This document shows, one piece after another, positions 24,801-33,989 of a DNA stretch of 64,000 nucleotides. The position numbers and the translations under genes are program-made. The stretch comes from Heterohyrax brucei. Its lineage: Eukaryota > Chordata > Mammalia > Hyracoidea > Procaviidae. Every line of letters begins with the position of its first letter. The first letter of the stretch is position 1. The stretch covers positions 72,627,296-72,691,295 of the forward strand of contig CM053142.1 of the NCBI GenBank assembly GCA_028571685.1. Direction: 5' to 3'. A model generated the notes under the pieces. The model made no database searches. It saw only the letters and a list, made by a program, of their open reading frames with translations, and was not told where the DNA came from.

Positions 24801-27098
24801 CAAATGATATAGTTTGTGTTAATGCTTGCTTGCCTTTGTTCTGGAAGTCTGTACTTCTGGTGTGTGCCAAGTATAAGTCATCAGCCCCCAGTAAATACCC
24901 TGGGCACTGAGTTTCTAACAAGCCTTACTGGTTGACAACAGTTCCTGCATGTTGTCACAACTTGTTGCTGGTTGAATAAAGTGTGTCCTCTTTACTTCAC
25001 TGGGAACAGTCCCTTGGAAACTTATGCCTGGTCTCTCCTAGACTTCATTTTATGTGCCTTTTCCTTTGCTGATTGTGCTGGACATTCTTTTATTTTAACA
25101 GATCACAGTTATATGTAGATGGTAATCCAGTGTCCTGTGAGTGATCTTAGCAAAATATCAAAAGTGATGATGTTACTGGGGACACTTGACACAAGAAAAT
25201 TTTAGTTACAAGATATATTCTTGTTCAGATTATAATATCTCCATTAATATAATCAAAGAGGAAATGCTTAATTATTTTAAGCCTGTGTTATTATTAAGAC
25301 AAAAGTTTTCATCTCAGTCTAATAAGGAACACCATATTCCTCCTGCAAATTTTAGGAAATGTTTTAGCCAGGTTATATTTGGCCTTAGGATCAACAGCAT
25401 CTATAATGTGATTTGACTGTAGACAAAATACTACATCTCCATAGTCTAGAATCTTAACTTTTAAACATGATTGTTTATAAATTATTTTGCTGATATTGTT
25501 ACTTCCTTCAATAAAAAAATATATCTAATATTTTTTTTACATTATTTTCTTGTATTTAAGAAGGACTGAACTTTTGAAGCAAGATAAAAAGCTACCCTCA
25601 AAGACAACGTTACGTTCATAAGCTAATGCAAATAACATTTCTTTAACTTCTGAATAATATAATTCAGCAGTTATCAGCCAGGAACATTCTCTCCCCTCCC
25701 ACCCACCTACTCCGCCAGTCCCAAGGACAATCATTAATATCCAGAGACACTTAGAGTTGTCACAACAGGATGCTACTAGACTCTAATGGGTAGAGGCTGG
25801 GGATGTAGTTAAAACTTCTATAATAGACAGGACAAAAAAGCATGTGCCCCAGTATGTTGGTAATGTTCAAGTTTAGAAATCCTGCTCTAAGAATTTTAGT
25901 TTTTATTATGATCAAAAGGAGGCAAACACACAGTGTTTGAATTTTTGAAGCACGCCTAAATTTGGACAGATCTTTTTATTTCTTTTTGTCATCAAATGTC
26001 TCCACTGTCTTTTATATGCTCCCTAATAAATGAAATTTTGAAACATCTTTGTGGGCAAGTACCCTTTTATCTCTGTATGTGTTTGAAAATGTTTCAACCT
26101 CCAATAAAAAAACACACAAATATAAACAACTAAACAAAAAGCCAAACCCAGTGCTGTCAAAGTAATACCAACTCAGTGACCGTATATGACAGAGTAGAAC
26201 TACACCATAGAGTTTCTAAGGAGCACCTGGCAGATCTGAACTGTCGACCTTGTGGTTAGCGGCAGCAGCACTTAACCACTACGACTAGCGTTTCCAACTA
26301 CAGAATAGTAAAATCAGCAGAAAATGTATCTCAAATCAATACTGAGAGGACATAAATGAATAAAATCTTGTATATGCCCTTTACCTCTCTTGCTGGTTCT
26401 TGCAGGAATGGAGTCACAGTCATCCTCTGGTGGAGGAAGAGAAGGAGGAGGAGGAGGAAGGGCTTGAGGTGGTTCCAAGTCCACAATAGGAATTGCTTCT
26501 GCTGGCTCTGTGATAACTTCTAGCATAAAACTTATATAGTTGATTTGCAATATTGATAAGCAGATGAGATTATAACTTGATTGCAGAGATTTATTTAGTA
26601 GCACTAATAGCAGAAATATGCATTGCTCGTAAGTTGACTCTAACTCATAGCAACCCTATAGGACAGAGTAAAACTGCCACATTGAGATTCCAAAGACTGG
26701 CTGGTGGATTTGAACGGCCAGCCTTTTGGTCAGCAGCCAAGCTTTCAACCACTGCTGTTCCATGGTTTCCGAGAGTAGAAACATTACTTGTAAAATCAGA
26801 AAAGAGACACTCAAATCAACTTTCCCATCCATTTCTCCTAAAAGTGTTTAGAATGTTCATTTCACTTTTGACCTCCCCAGGTAGCAGCTATTTCTCTCTG
26901 TTAGCCGCATTTTAAAGAACTCCTTATGGTATGTCCGGGAAGCATTAAGTGTAAGATATTTAGGCCCTAGGCCTGTATTACAACCAGCAATGACAATAGC
27001 CAAAAATAACTAAAACATTTACTTTCATTAAAATAACGAGGCATTTAGATTAAAAAAATAATACCTGGAGGTTGTTCATAGTCTGAATCACTTGACAT
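18742..27098 (-). CDS. Gene A: type II C-type lectin-like receptor with proline-rich tail (KLR/CLEC family, 8 exons)
   Basis: Joined exons on the minus strand are 27098-27065, 26519-26385, 24515-24432, 23243-23124, 22277-22206, 22062-21926, 21216-21110 and 18886-18742. Every junction has AG/GT borders and matching phase, giving 277 residues. Residues 1-61 are cytoplasmic, with Tyr7 in SDYEQPP and a LPPPPPSLPPPEDD run at 32-45. Residues 62-82 are a membrane segment with no charged residue. Residues 85-148 are a stalk, and 152-270 a CTLD with WLGLS (206-210), WKWEDGS (218-224) and CMCEK (262-266). N-glycosylation sequons are at 173, 182, 203 and 255. The usual CTLD start (W and a second Cys in the CYYF block) is missing: QYF stands in its place. 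No Ca-binding EPN/QPD or WND triplet is seen, so the ligand is probably a protein. There is no ITIM. I do not recognise the exact orthologue. The last exon resembles that of gene B, so a KLRI/KLRE/KLRH-type relative is possible. Confidence 0.85.
19301..19472 (-). mobile_element. AfroSINE in gene A intron 7
   Basis: Antisense copy with an 'aaaaccaaaaccaaaacc' tail, 'ttctgactcatagcaatc' and 'attacaccaccaggg'. Confidence 0.93.
20150..20960 (+). mobile_element. Possible old L1 fragments in gene A intron 7
   Basis: A-rich plus-strand text such as 'aaggacattctaggcaaaaa' and later 'ggcacagagtgatgtaacag' resembles diverged L1 3' coding sequence. It is too degraded for a firm call. Confidence 0.35.
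21110..21216 (-). CDS. Gene A exon 7 (CTLD part 2)
   Basis: Borders are cgcag|AATTT and GCCT|GTAAGT, 107 bp, phase 0 to 2. It encodes HTWLGLSYKEEENKW and KWEDGSLP, the WIGL and WxWEDGS signature of KLR domains. The 107-bp length equals that of gene B exon 6. Confidence 0.92.
21926..22062 (-). CDS. Gene A exon 6 (CTLD part 1)
   Basis: Borders are cctag|GAGAC and AATG|GTGAGA, 137 bp, phase 1 to 0. It encodes a CTLD beginning with SWLNCSDLCISLNATFLK and SELM, matching the 'W..S...C...NA.LLK....E.' pattern. The upstream CP..W and CYYF blocks are not conserved. Confidence 0.85.
22206..22277 (-). CDS. Gene A exon 5 (stalk, part 2)
   Basis: Borders are tccag|AAACC and CAAG|GTACTT, 72 bp, phase 1 to 1. 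It encodes ETLEWIQKQTVCLQKTLQ, a continued stalk with one cysteine that could link two chains. Confidence 0.8.
23124..23243 (-). CDS. Gene A exon 4 (stalk, part 1)
   Basis: Borders are cctag|ACTTT and AAAG|GTACTG, 120 bp, phase 1 to 1. It encodes a polar helical stalk (SLNQWTEAFQTQ, MFTEVQKVLDQ) with heptad-like hydrophobic spacing, perhaps a short coiled coil. Confidence 0.8.
23319..23470 (-). mobile_element. AfroSINE in gene A intron 3
   Basis: Antisense copy with 'ttccaactcatagcaaccct', 'agagtttccaaggaatgcct' and 'gctacaccagcaggatttcc'. It begins just upstream (in transcription) of exon 4. Confidence 0.93.
23797..23970 (-). mobile_element. AfroSINE in gene A intron 3
   Basis: Antisense copy with an A-run tail at 23797-23808, 'ttctgactcacagcaacac' and 'tatgctagcagagctcc'. 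Confidence 0.9.
23991..24031. repeat. AT dinucleotide-rich tract
   Basis: Alternating TA runs broken by 'agtac' and 'taata'. Confidence 0.9.
24432..24515 (-). CDS. Gene A exon 3 (membrane segment)
   Basis: Borders are tatag|GTTC and CAAT|GTGAGT, 84 bp, phase 1 to 1. It encodes LIPVICGILILLLLML and CGFFGFQ, a single uncharged hydrophobic helix. Confidence 0.85.
24805..25191 (+). mobile_element. Possible solo LTR (ERVL/MaLR type) in gene A intron 2
   Basis: The stretch starts TGATATAGTTTG, similar to MaLR LTR starts, and ends near 'ggggacacttgaca'. It contains 'gttgaataaagtgtgtcctc' (a poly(A)-signal-like AATAAA) and 'tttcctttgctgattgtgct', common in mammalian LTR 3' parts. Flanks ACAAA and CAAGA are not an exact duplication, so the borders are tentative. 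Confidence 0.45.
25192..26137. other. Gene A intron 2, no further feature
   Basis: AT-rich intronic sequence. No extra splice-bounded coding exon or repeat was recognised. Confidence 0.55.
26138..26295 (-). mobile_element. AfroSINE in gene A intron 2
   Basis: Antisense copy with 'gccaaacccagtgctgtcaa', 'agagtttctaaggagcacct' and 'cactacgactagcgtttcc'. Confidence 0.92.
26385..26519 (-). CDS. Gene A exon 2 (proline-rich cytoplasmic tail)
   Basis: Borders are ctag|AAG and AGAG|GTAA, 135 bp, phase 1 to 1. It encodes VITEPAEAIPIVDLEPP, then the polyproline block and basic TSKR just before the membrane. The polyproline codons form a near-repetitive CCT tract (read as GGA repeats on the plus strand at about 26433-26460). 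Confidence 0.8.
26620..26769 (-). mobile_element. AfroSINE in gene A intron 1
   Basis: Antisense copy with 'ctaactcatagcaaccctat', 'agactggctggtggatttga' and a terminal 'gttccatggtttcc'. Confidence 0.92.
27065..27098 (-). CDS. Gene A exon 1 (start codon, cytoplasmic tail)
   Basis: The ATG at 27098 opens MSSDSDYEQPP and the exon stops at CCAG|GTAT in phase 1. No in-frame upstream ATG was seen before a stop. Acidic residues surround the only cytoplasmic tyrosine. Confidence 0.8.
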
Positions 27099-27099
27099 T

Positions 27100-28590
27100 A
27101 TGAAGATCTTCAGAGGGTTTCTTTGTCACAGTGTGAAGAGACACCCATAAAGCTGTCGGTAGGTGAATGACCAGATACTTCCGCATATGAAGTCCAAAGA
27201 CAGCTTAAGGTGGGGCAACTACTTACAATTGTGTGATACTAACCTACCTCCATAAAAACCACAGGAAAAATGAGTCAATAAATGGTAAAAATAAAAATTG
27301 TCCCCACTTAATTAAATTATATGTGTGCAACAAGCCTTTAAATAGCATCTGATACAGAGAGCACTTCGTTGCTCCGCAAATAAAAATCTTAATGAGAAAA
27401 AAAAAAAAAAAAACCTTGTCATCAAAAGCATCGACAATCAAGTAGACTGGAGTCACAGCTCTCAGAAATGACTATACAGGGAAGGGATATATAAGATACG
27501 TGGAGACTGAGAGGCCAGACAACCAGAGGAATGAAGAAAAGGAATAATACTAAATAATCGATGGTATGTTGAACAAAGGCAAATTTAAATAAACAGCCAA
27601 TATGAAATGGTAATTGAAAGTGTACTGGGTGGCTCCCTTCCTCCTTTTTCAAGTAAAAACAGTCTCAATTCATAGAAACATGCTTGGGTAACCACCAAAA
27701 ATTTATCTTGCTATTTATTTGATTCATATCACACAGCTTAAAATTTATAAGGCATAGAAATAGATATTGCACATAAATAAAAATAGACATACAGACTCCT
27801 TCTCGTTGGGGTTATGACCTCACAGAAGCGAACGCATTTTTGAGCCAGTCTAGTTGAAACCACACAAGATATCTCAGACAAAGGTAGCTGTCTTAAATTT
27901 TCCATTCTTCCATGTCCTATTCAGAGCAACCGGCTTTACACAAGTAATCCTAAAACATCTATCATGTTTAATTGTTTAGCCCATGAAAGACAAGGCAAAC
28001 TGACTAGAAAAAATATTCTAACTTTATTATTCACGAAAGATCTCAGTAGAGTCAGAAATGTGAAAAGTAAAGACATTAACATGTTAAGCTTGATTTTAAA
28101 AATTCTAACATCACTGATTGTTTAATTCATTTCAGTTTTGTTTATTTTTTATTCTAAATTTTAAAGTCTGATTTAACTGCTTTAAAATTACATTGGCCCA
28201 GGATTCAGATAACTATAAGTTCAAAGGAAGAAAAATATTTAATCATCAATGTTTGATTATCATTTAAGCTGAGTAAGTATGAAAAGATGACATAGAAATA
28301 TACATCATCCCACTGATGAATGCATCTATTCTACTACAGTGAAACAAACTTATTGTATTATATTATGCATTACATTCATAAAACAGGGAACAGTAGACAT
28401 TACTTATAACTGTCAAATACAGTAGGAAAACAACATTGTATGGAAATTATAATCATTTCTCATAGCAATACAGATATTAACTTGTGATATTTCATCTGTG
28501 AGTACATTTTCACTTTTTATTTGAAAATCAAAGTTGTCTGATAAATTTCTTTATGTTCCTCATTTACCTTCTTTTGTTTAAAACCACTGA
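27100..28590. other. Intergenic stretch upstream of gene A
   Basis: This should contain the gene A 5'UTR and promoter. I see no clear TATA box or CpG island. An A-run lies at about 27396-27413. No gene or classified repeat was recognised. Confidence 0.5.
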
Positions 28591-28894
28591 GTAACATCAT
28601 GATAAACATAGAAAAGACTGAAGTCGAGGATTTCATTCTACTTCCACAATCAGCAACCATGGAAGCAGGAGTCTAAAAATCAAATGATGCGTTGCACTAG
28701 GCAAATCAGCTGCAAAAGAACTCTTGAAAATGTTAAAAAAAAAAAAAAAAAAGATATTGACTTGGATACAAAGGTGTGCCTGATCCAAGCCATGGTGTTT
28801 TCAACAACCCGGTGTACATGTGAAAACCAGAAAATGAATGAAGAAGTGATGCCTTTGAATTATGGCATTGAAGAATATTGAATACACCTGCCTG

Positions 28895-29050
28895 GAGTAT
28901 TCAAGTGTTACAGCTGCTAACCAAAAGATCAGCAGTTCTAATCTATCAGGTGCCCCTTGGAAACTCTATGGGGCATTTCTACTCTGTCCTTAGAGAGTTG
29001 CTATGAGTCAGCATCACCTTGGGGGCAGTGGGTTTAACTTGGTTTGGTTT
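28895..29050 (+). mobile_element. AfroSINE inside the RTE copy
   Basis: Sense copy with 'cagctgctaaccaaaagatc', 'ttggaaactctatggggcat' and 'gggtttaacttggtttggtt'. Confidence 0.9.
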
Positions 29051-29147
29051 TGCCAAAAGAACAAACAAATCTATCTTAGAAGAAGTACAGTTAGAATGCT
29101 CCTTAGAAGCAAGTGTGGCACGAATTTATCTCATATACTTTGAACAT

Positions 29148-29598
29148 TGTCATGGATTGAATTATGTTCCCCCCAAATTTGTGTGATGTGCTCCATGTTA
29201 CAAATCTTGCCTCTATGATGTTAATGTGGGTGGATGGATGTGAGTTGTGTTGGTGGGGCAGGACTCCACGTGTAAGGTGGTTTTGTGCCTTGAGACATTT
29301 TCTTGAGCTCTAAGGAAAGAAGCCAGTGGAGAGATTTGGGAACCTTATACCATAAAGAAAGAAGCAATACTATGAGCTGAGTACATCCTTTGGAAAGGAC
29401 CAAGGTCCCTGCAACTCAGAAGCTTCCAGACTACAGGAAGATTGACAACAAGGACCTTTCTCCAGATCTAGCAAAGAAAGCCTTCCCCTGAGCTGATACC
29501 CTGACTTTGGACTTTTAACCTACTAGACTGTGACAAAATAAAATGTCTTTTTTAAAAGCCATTCAATTTGCTATTTGTAGTACTAGATGACTGAGGCA
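29148..29598 (+). mobile_element. MaLR-like solo LTR with 5-bp target duplication
   Basis: The element starts TGTCATGGATTGAATTATGT and ends 'gatgactgaggca'. Flanks are identical AACAT at 29143-29147 and 29599-29603. The start matches the MLT1/MST-type 'tgttatggactgaattgtgt'. Removing it rejoins RTE sequence at 'gaacatgttatcagg', so both borders are precise. Related copies lie at 46.6 and 63.3 kb. Confidence 0.85.
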
Positions 29599-29805
29599 AA
29601 CATGTTATCAGGAGCGGCCAGCTCCTGGAGAAGGACATCATGCTGGGTAAAGTACAGGGTCAGTAAAATGAGGAAGATCCACTGACACAGTGCTGTAACA
29701 ATGCGCGCAAGCATTAAAACAGATGTGAGGGTGGCACAGGACTCAGCAGTGTTTCATTCTGTTGTTCACAGGGTCACAAGTTGGAACTTTGGCACCTAAC
29801 AACAA

Positions 29806-30300
29806 TATTTTCAATTAAGAGTGTCATCTGTGATGGAGCTCACTAAGTTGAGTCTCACTGGCAACACAAGAATAAAAAGGGGTGCATCCTGAGATCTCCA
29901 CTAAAAGACCTCAACTGTTGGTCTAGCAGTTTCGGGGTTCCCCTGGGAGCATGGCCCCTGGCCCTGATGCTGCCCTTTCCCATAAATCATAACCAAACTC
30001 CACTCTTCGGACACGAATGGATTGGACTTGGTGATGCAGAGTGATCATATATTGGATGCACATTATGGTTCTATGCATCTATAGGATATCATCCTGCTGA
30101 CCTCTGGCTGGAAGAAGGAGAGTGGGTGGAGAGGAGGGGAAAGGAGACTGTAGGGAGGATGAGACATGTATGGAGCAGAGAGGAATAGTGTGCTGTCACT
30201 GGACAGGGAGAGCAGTGGAAGCTGCTTCTAGGTGGGCATGTAAATTTATACAGGAATGTACATTTTCACTCAGTCATACAAAATAAAAAAAATAAAAAAG
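29806..30300 (+). mobile_element. LINE-3'-end-like interspersed repeat (copy 2 of 6)
   Basis: It contains 'ggattggacttggtgatgca', 'atcctgctgacctctggctg', 'aatagtgtgctgtcactgga' and an 'aataaaaaaaataaaaaa' tail, matching the copies at 55.7 and 59.0 kb closely. It directly follows the RTE 3' end. Confidence 0.7.
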
Positions 30301-30339
30301 AATGTCATCCTTGGAAAGCATTTGTTCTAATTTTACACA

Positions 30340-30520
30340 TTCACAAAGAGCCCTGCTACTACAATTGTGAGGAGCAACAGCTACTAACCAAAAGATTGGC
30401 AATTTGAATCGACCAGTTGCTTTTTGGAAACCTGAATAGGGCGATTCTACTCTGTCTCATAGGGTCACTGTGAATCAGAATCAACTTGATGACTGTGGGT
30501 TTGTTGGTTGGTTGATTTTG
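30340..30520 (+). mobile_element. AfroSINE
   Basis: Sense copy with 'agctactaaccaaaagattg', 'gcgattctactctgtctcat' and 'gtgggtttgttggttggttg'. Confidence 0.85.
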
Positions 30521-30619
30521 TTCATGAAAGTGCTTCAGTGGAATTTCTTTACTTTCTGATCTAGAACCTAAGGCTTTTCCCTTGACTAAACTGAACTGAA
30601 GCATGTCAAATATAACGGC

Positions 30620-30800
30620 AAACACACTGGACAGAGTTTCAGAAAGCTTATGTTGGAGTCAACTTATCTGGATTTTTATCTAAGATTTGCAGCTTTGGTA
30701 AGTAACTTTTTACAAATCAGTTGCATTCTGTTGAAGCTTCCCATTAGTAAAATGTCTGATTTGAGCTGAATGATCTATAATATACTTTCCAGCTCTCAAG
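30620..30800 (+). mobile_element. Possible MIR
   Basis: The order of text ('ttggagtcaacttatctgga', 'tttggtaagtaacttttta', 'cattagtaaaatgtctgatt') resembles a diverged MIR. Confidence 0.45.
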
Positions 30801-30870
30801 ATGCAAAGTTCCTTCTGTATCATTGAAACCAGAGGCCTGAAAAGCAGCATTTTCAAACAACAAGGGGGAC

Positions 30871-31345
30871 TGAAGTAGGCTTCCTAATACTACCTGGTTT
30901 AGGCAGGAAATCACACATTAACTTACAGGAGCCACTGAAATAAAATCTTTGCAGCCTTTACAGCCTTCTTTTTAGACTCTCTAAACAAGTGGAAGAGCCA
31001 GACACTTGGACCCCGGCTCAGATAATGAGAGACAAGAGACTCCAGAGGCCTGTCTCCTCCGGAGGGACCCCCAGTTTCAGATGCAAATCTTCACCAGACC
31101 CGTCCAGATAGACGCAACCCCCAGTTTGTCCTCATTAGTTTCTTCCCTCACACCTAAGCTTTACCCTTAATTCCCCCCTATATAAACCCTGAGCTTGCCT
31201 GGCAAAGGCAGACAGGATCTGAGGGCCCAAATTCCCCCTGTGCATTACATGCCAACATGTAATAATCCTCTTGGGCATTTACTTTACCCCATCTCAGTGT
31301 AGGCTTTTTGCAGCAGGTGGCCTAAACCTGTGTTTCGTGGTAACA
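30871..31345 (+). mobile_element. Possible ERV LTR with TATA box
   Basis: The stretch has a TATATAAA box (31179-31186) about 20 bases after a pyrimidine-rich block, GC-rich upstream sequence, and 'gtaataatcctcttgggcat' downstream, the layout of a retroviral U3-R-U5. I could not find a clean target duplication, so both ends are uncertain. Confidence 0.45.
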
Positions 31346-31349
31346 AGTC

Positions 31350-32240
31350 CATTTGAAGAGGCAAGACAATGTTCTGGGCTGTCTTGTAACTGGTGATGAA
31401 ACTTGAGAGTACCAATAGGACGCTGAAACCAAGCATCAACAAGCACAATGGAAATCAGCCAGTTCTCCACTACCAAAAATGTCCTGCCAGTCCAAATCAA
31501 TAGTCAAAACAATGTTGCTAAATGTTTTTAATATCAAAGAGATTGTTCATTACTAATTTCTACCAACTGGACACTTAACATGTTCAATATTTGGAAGTGC
31601 TGAATAGGCTGTATGAAAAAGTTTGATGAAAATGACCTGAATTTTTCACCAACAGTTCATGGATCTTGCATCAAGACAATGCACCAGCTCACACGGCACT
31701 GTGAGGGAGCTTTTAGCCAGTAAACAAATAACTGTATTGGGACACCTGACCTACTTCCTTGATGTGGCATCAGTGATTTTTCTTTACCCAACCAAAACCA
31801 AAATCAAACCCACTGCTGTTGGCTCCAATTCATAGTGACCCTAGAGGACAAGGCAGAACTGCCCTATAGAGTTTCCAAAGAGCGCCTGGCAGACTTGAAC
31901 TGCTGACCTTTTGGTTAGCAGACATAGCATTTAACCCACTATGCCACCAGCATTTCCTTTACCTCCAAATAAAGGAAATATTGAAAGGAAGACATTTTGA
32001 TCACATTCAAGACATCAAGGGTAATACAAAGAGAGCTCTGGTATCCATTCCAGATAAAGAGTTCCAAAACTGCTTTGAAGGGTGGAGTAGATGCTGGCGT
32101 TGATGTATAGCTTCCCAAGGGAGTACTTCAAAGGTGACTATAGTGACTTTCAGCAATAAGGTATGTAGCACTTTTTCTAGCATGAGTTCGCTAACTTAAT
32201 TGCCAGACCTTGTAGGTGACAATCCACTCCAGTGACAATT
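31350..32240 (+). mobile_element. Mariner DNA transposon remnant
   Basis: The plus strand, with frameshifts, encodes TGDE, then KSIVKTMLLNVFNIKEIVHY, then LHQDNAPAHTAL and a C-terminal 'LKGRHF', the order of blocks in mariner transposase including two catalytic aspartate regions (TGDE and HQDNAPAH). An AfroSINE splits it. Stops and frameshifts mean it is dead. Confidence 0.85.
31790..31956 (-). mobile_element. AfroSINE inserted in the mariner copy
   Basis: Antisense copy from 'caaccaaaaccaaaatcaaa' to 'tatgccaccagcatttc'. Identical 7-bp flanks CTTTACC (31782-31788 and 31957-31963) are its target duplication. Confidence 0.92.
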
Positions 32241-32539
32241 AGTTCATAGAAAGACGAAATTCTGAAGCAGATTTGAACTATCTTAAATAAATATGAGAGT
32301 AATACATGGTAGTAAATTTGTGTAACATTAATAAATGCACATATGTACTCGACGGCACTTGGCTGGTAGTTCCTTCTCATTGGCACTTGGCTTGGTTTTA
32401 TTGGTTCATTATATGTAATTATTTGTTTTCTAATTGGTTTTCCCTATAAGACATTCAGGTAATTAAGGAAAATAGCTTTTCTCATCTTCCACTTTTAACC
32501 GTAAACTCTAGGGGAAAGTCTAAATGTTAGTTAAGCTAA

Positions 32540-32790
32540 ATATCATTGAATAGTTACAGAGAATGTACTGCTTGCTGCAGAGCCCATGCTGTACTACTTG
32601 GATCTCACTTTCAAGACTGAAGGCTTTATTCGCCCAGCTGTGGGGAAGTGGATCTCCTAGGTCTGCATTTGTTGAAGGCCTCGCCTGAGAAGAACCACCT
32701 GACCTAAGCCATACCCCCCTTTGGGGCCTCTTCCTGATGACTCTATTTCCTTCTTTCTCTACCAGGTCAGCAACTCCTTGCATTCTTCCT
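32540..32790 (-). mobile_element. Possible LTR fragment
   Basis: On the minus strand 'gggcgaataaagccttcagt' puts a poly(A) signal in GC-richer sequence unlike the AT-rich surroundings, as in ERV R-U5 regions. There is no defined border. Confidence 0.3.
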
Positions 32791-33291
32791 TTATTTGTTT
32801 AAACACTGAGAAACACAGTCTTGTGAAGTATAATTGAGATTATTTCTACAAGAGAGTGACCCTCAAGAAGAAAAAATATGGAAAAAATGTAAAAGGATAC
32901 TAATTTAGCACAACACATTTGATCAGAAATACTTTAAATACTGACAACAATGAAAGAGCATTAGATCTTTAGAATTTAAAATGTCATCATTTTAAAATTT
33001 AAGGTAAAATTTTTCATGTCTTGTCTATGACATTAACAAGAAAACTATGGAATTATCCTATGATAATATCAAGGAAGTTTTTAAAGATGTTTAATAATAA
33101 AACTAATACCTGAGGATCATTTATCTGAAACTATTTTTAAAAGCTGCTAATAAATATTTATCAGATTAGGGATATTTTTCTTTGCTGACAAGTATTGTTT
33201 TATTAATATATGATTATTCTCAAATGTCTCAAATATTAGCCTTTTAAACAAATTTCTAAGGTAATTTTCCACTTTATTTAAGAGTTGATAC

Positions 33292-33815
33292 TGTTAGGGA
33301 AAAACTTTTGTAAGAAAATCTTTGGTCAGAAAAACAAAGAGTCTCTTAGCAAACTTCCTTCTCGTTACTCTCCCCCAGCACTGGGCCATGCATTCCTGAT
33401 TGTCGAAACAGCCCCTGACGAAAGAGAAAGGGCCACTTCCCTAACCACAAGAACTAGTTTTAGAAACAACAGGACAATATAGAACCAATCCCCCTTCAGA
33501 GTTCGAGGAACTTACCCAAAAAGGCTAGTTTCAGAAATACCAGGAAGTAAATGCACCTGAAATATCCGCCTTAGCCCTGAGCTAATACAAACCAACCCCA
33601 CCTCCCCCAAGAATGTAAGACCCTGCCTTTATATACTCTGTACTTTTCTTGTTCGGGGCCCATTCCCTCTACTCTGACAAGAGTATGGATTGAGCCCCAG
33701 CGCGCTGGAATAAAAACCTCTTGCTGTTGCATCAAGCTGCAGACTTCGTGACTGATTGGGGTTACGCCGTCACCTGTGACTTGAGGATGGGTCTCCCCTG
33801 TTGGGGGTCCTTTCA
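33292..33815 (+). mobile_element. Solo LTR of a class I (gammaretrovirus-like) ERV
   Basis: The 524-bp element starts TGTTAGGG and ends GGTCCTTTCA, with exact 4-bp flanks ATAC at 33288-33291 and 33816-33819. It contains a TATA-like 'ctttatatactctg', a poly(A) signal AATAAA at 33709-33714 and a U5 ending in 'tgttgggggtcctttca', all typical of gammaretroviral LTRs. No internal viral genes remain, so it arose by recombination between two LTRs. Confidence 0.9.
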
Positions 33816-33989
33816 ATACTACAAACTGTTATAATCTTAACCATTTTCCAAAATGTCACAGAGAGGAAACCACTCCAAAGTTGGTATGTCTTATATTTAA
33901 TGCAGAGATCCCAGGCTACAGAAAATGCCACAACAGCTTGTTCGGCTGTCCTCCCCGTTTCCAGTTCACTTGCTTGGGCAGCCTTGCAA

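Larger units (their letters stand above)
28591..29805 (+). mobile_element. RTE (RTE1-type) LINE fragment, interrupted by a SINE and an LTR
   Basis: Plus-strand blocks 'ggaagcaggagtctaaaaat', 'caaaggtgtgcctgatccaa', 'atcttagaagaagtacagtt' and, after the LTR, 'tggagaaggacatcatgctg' and 'acctaacaacaat' match the RTE C-terminal region and 3' end. The frame is broken. Insertions at about 28895-29050 and 29148-29598 split it. Confidence 0.88.

Noticed and set aside
26314-26604. 96-codon minus-strand frame as a complete small protein
   Set aside because: Only 26519-26385 is coding; it is exon 2 of gene A with intron sequence read through on both sides.
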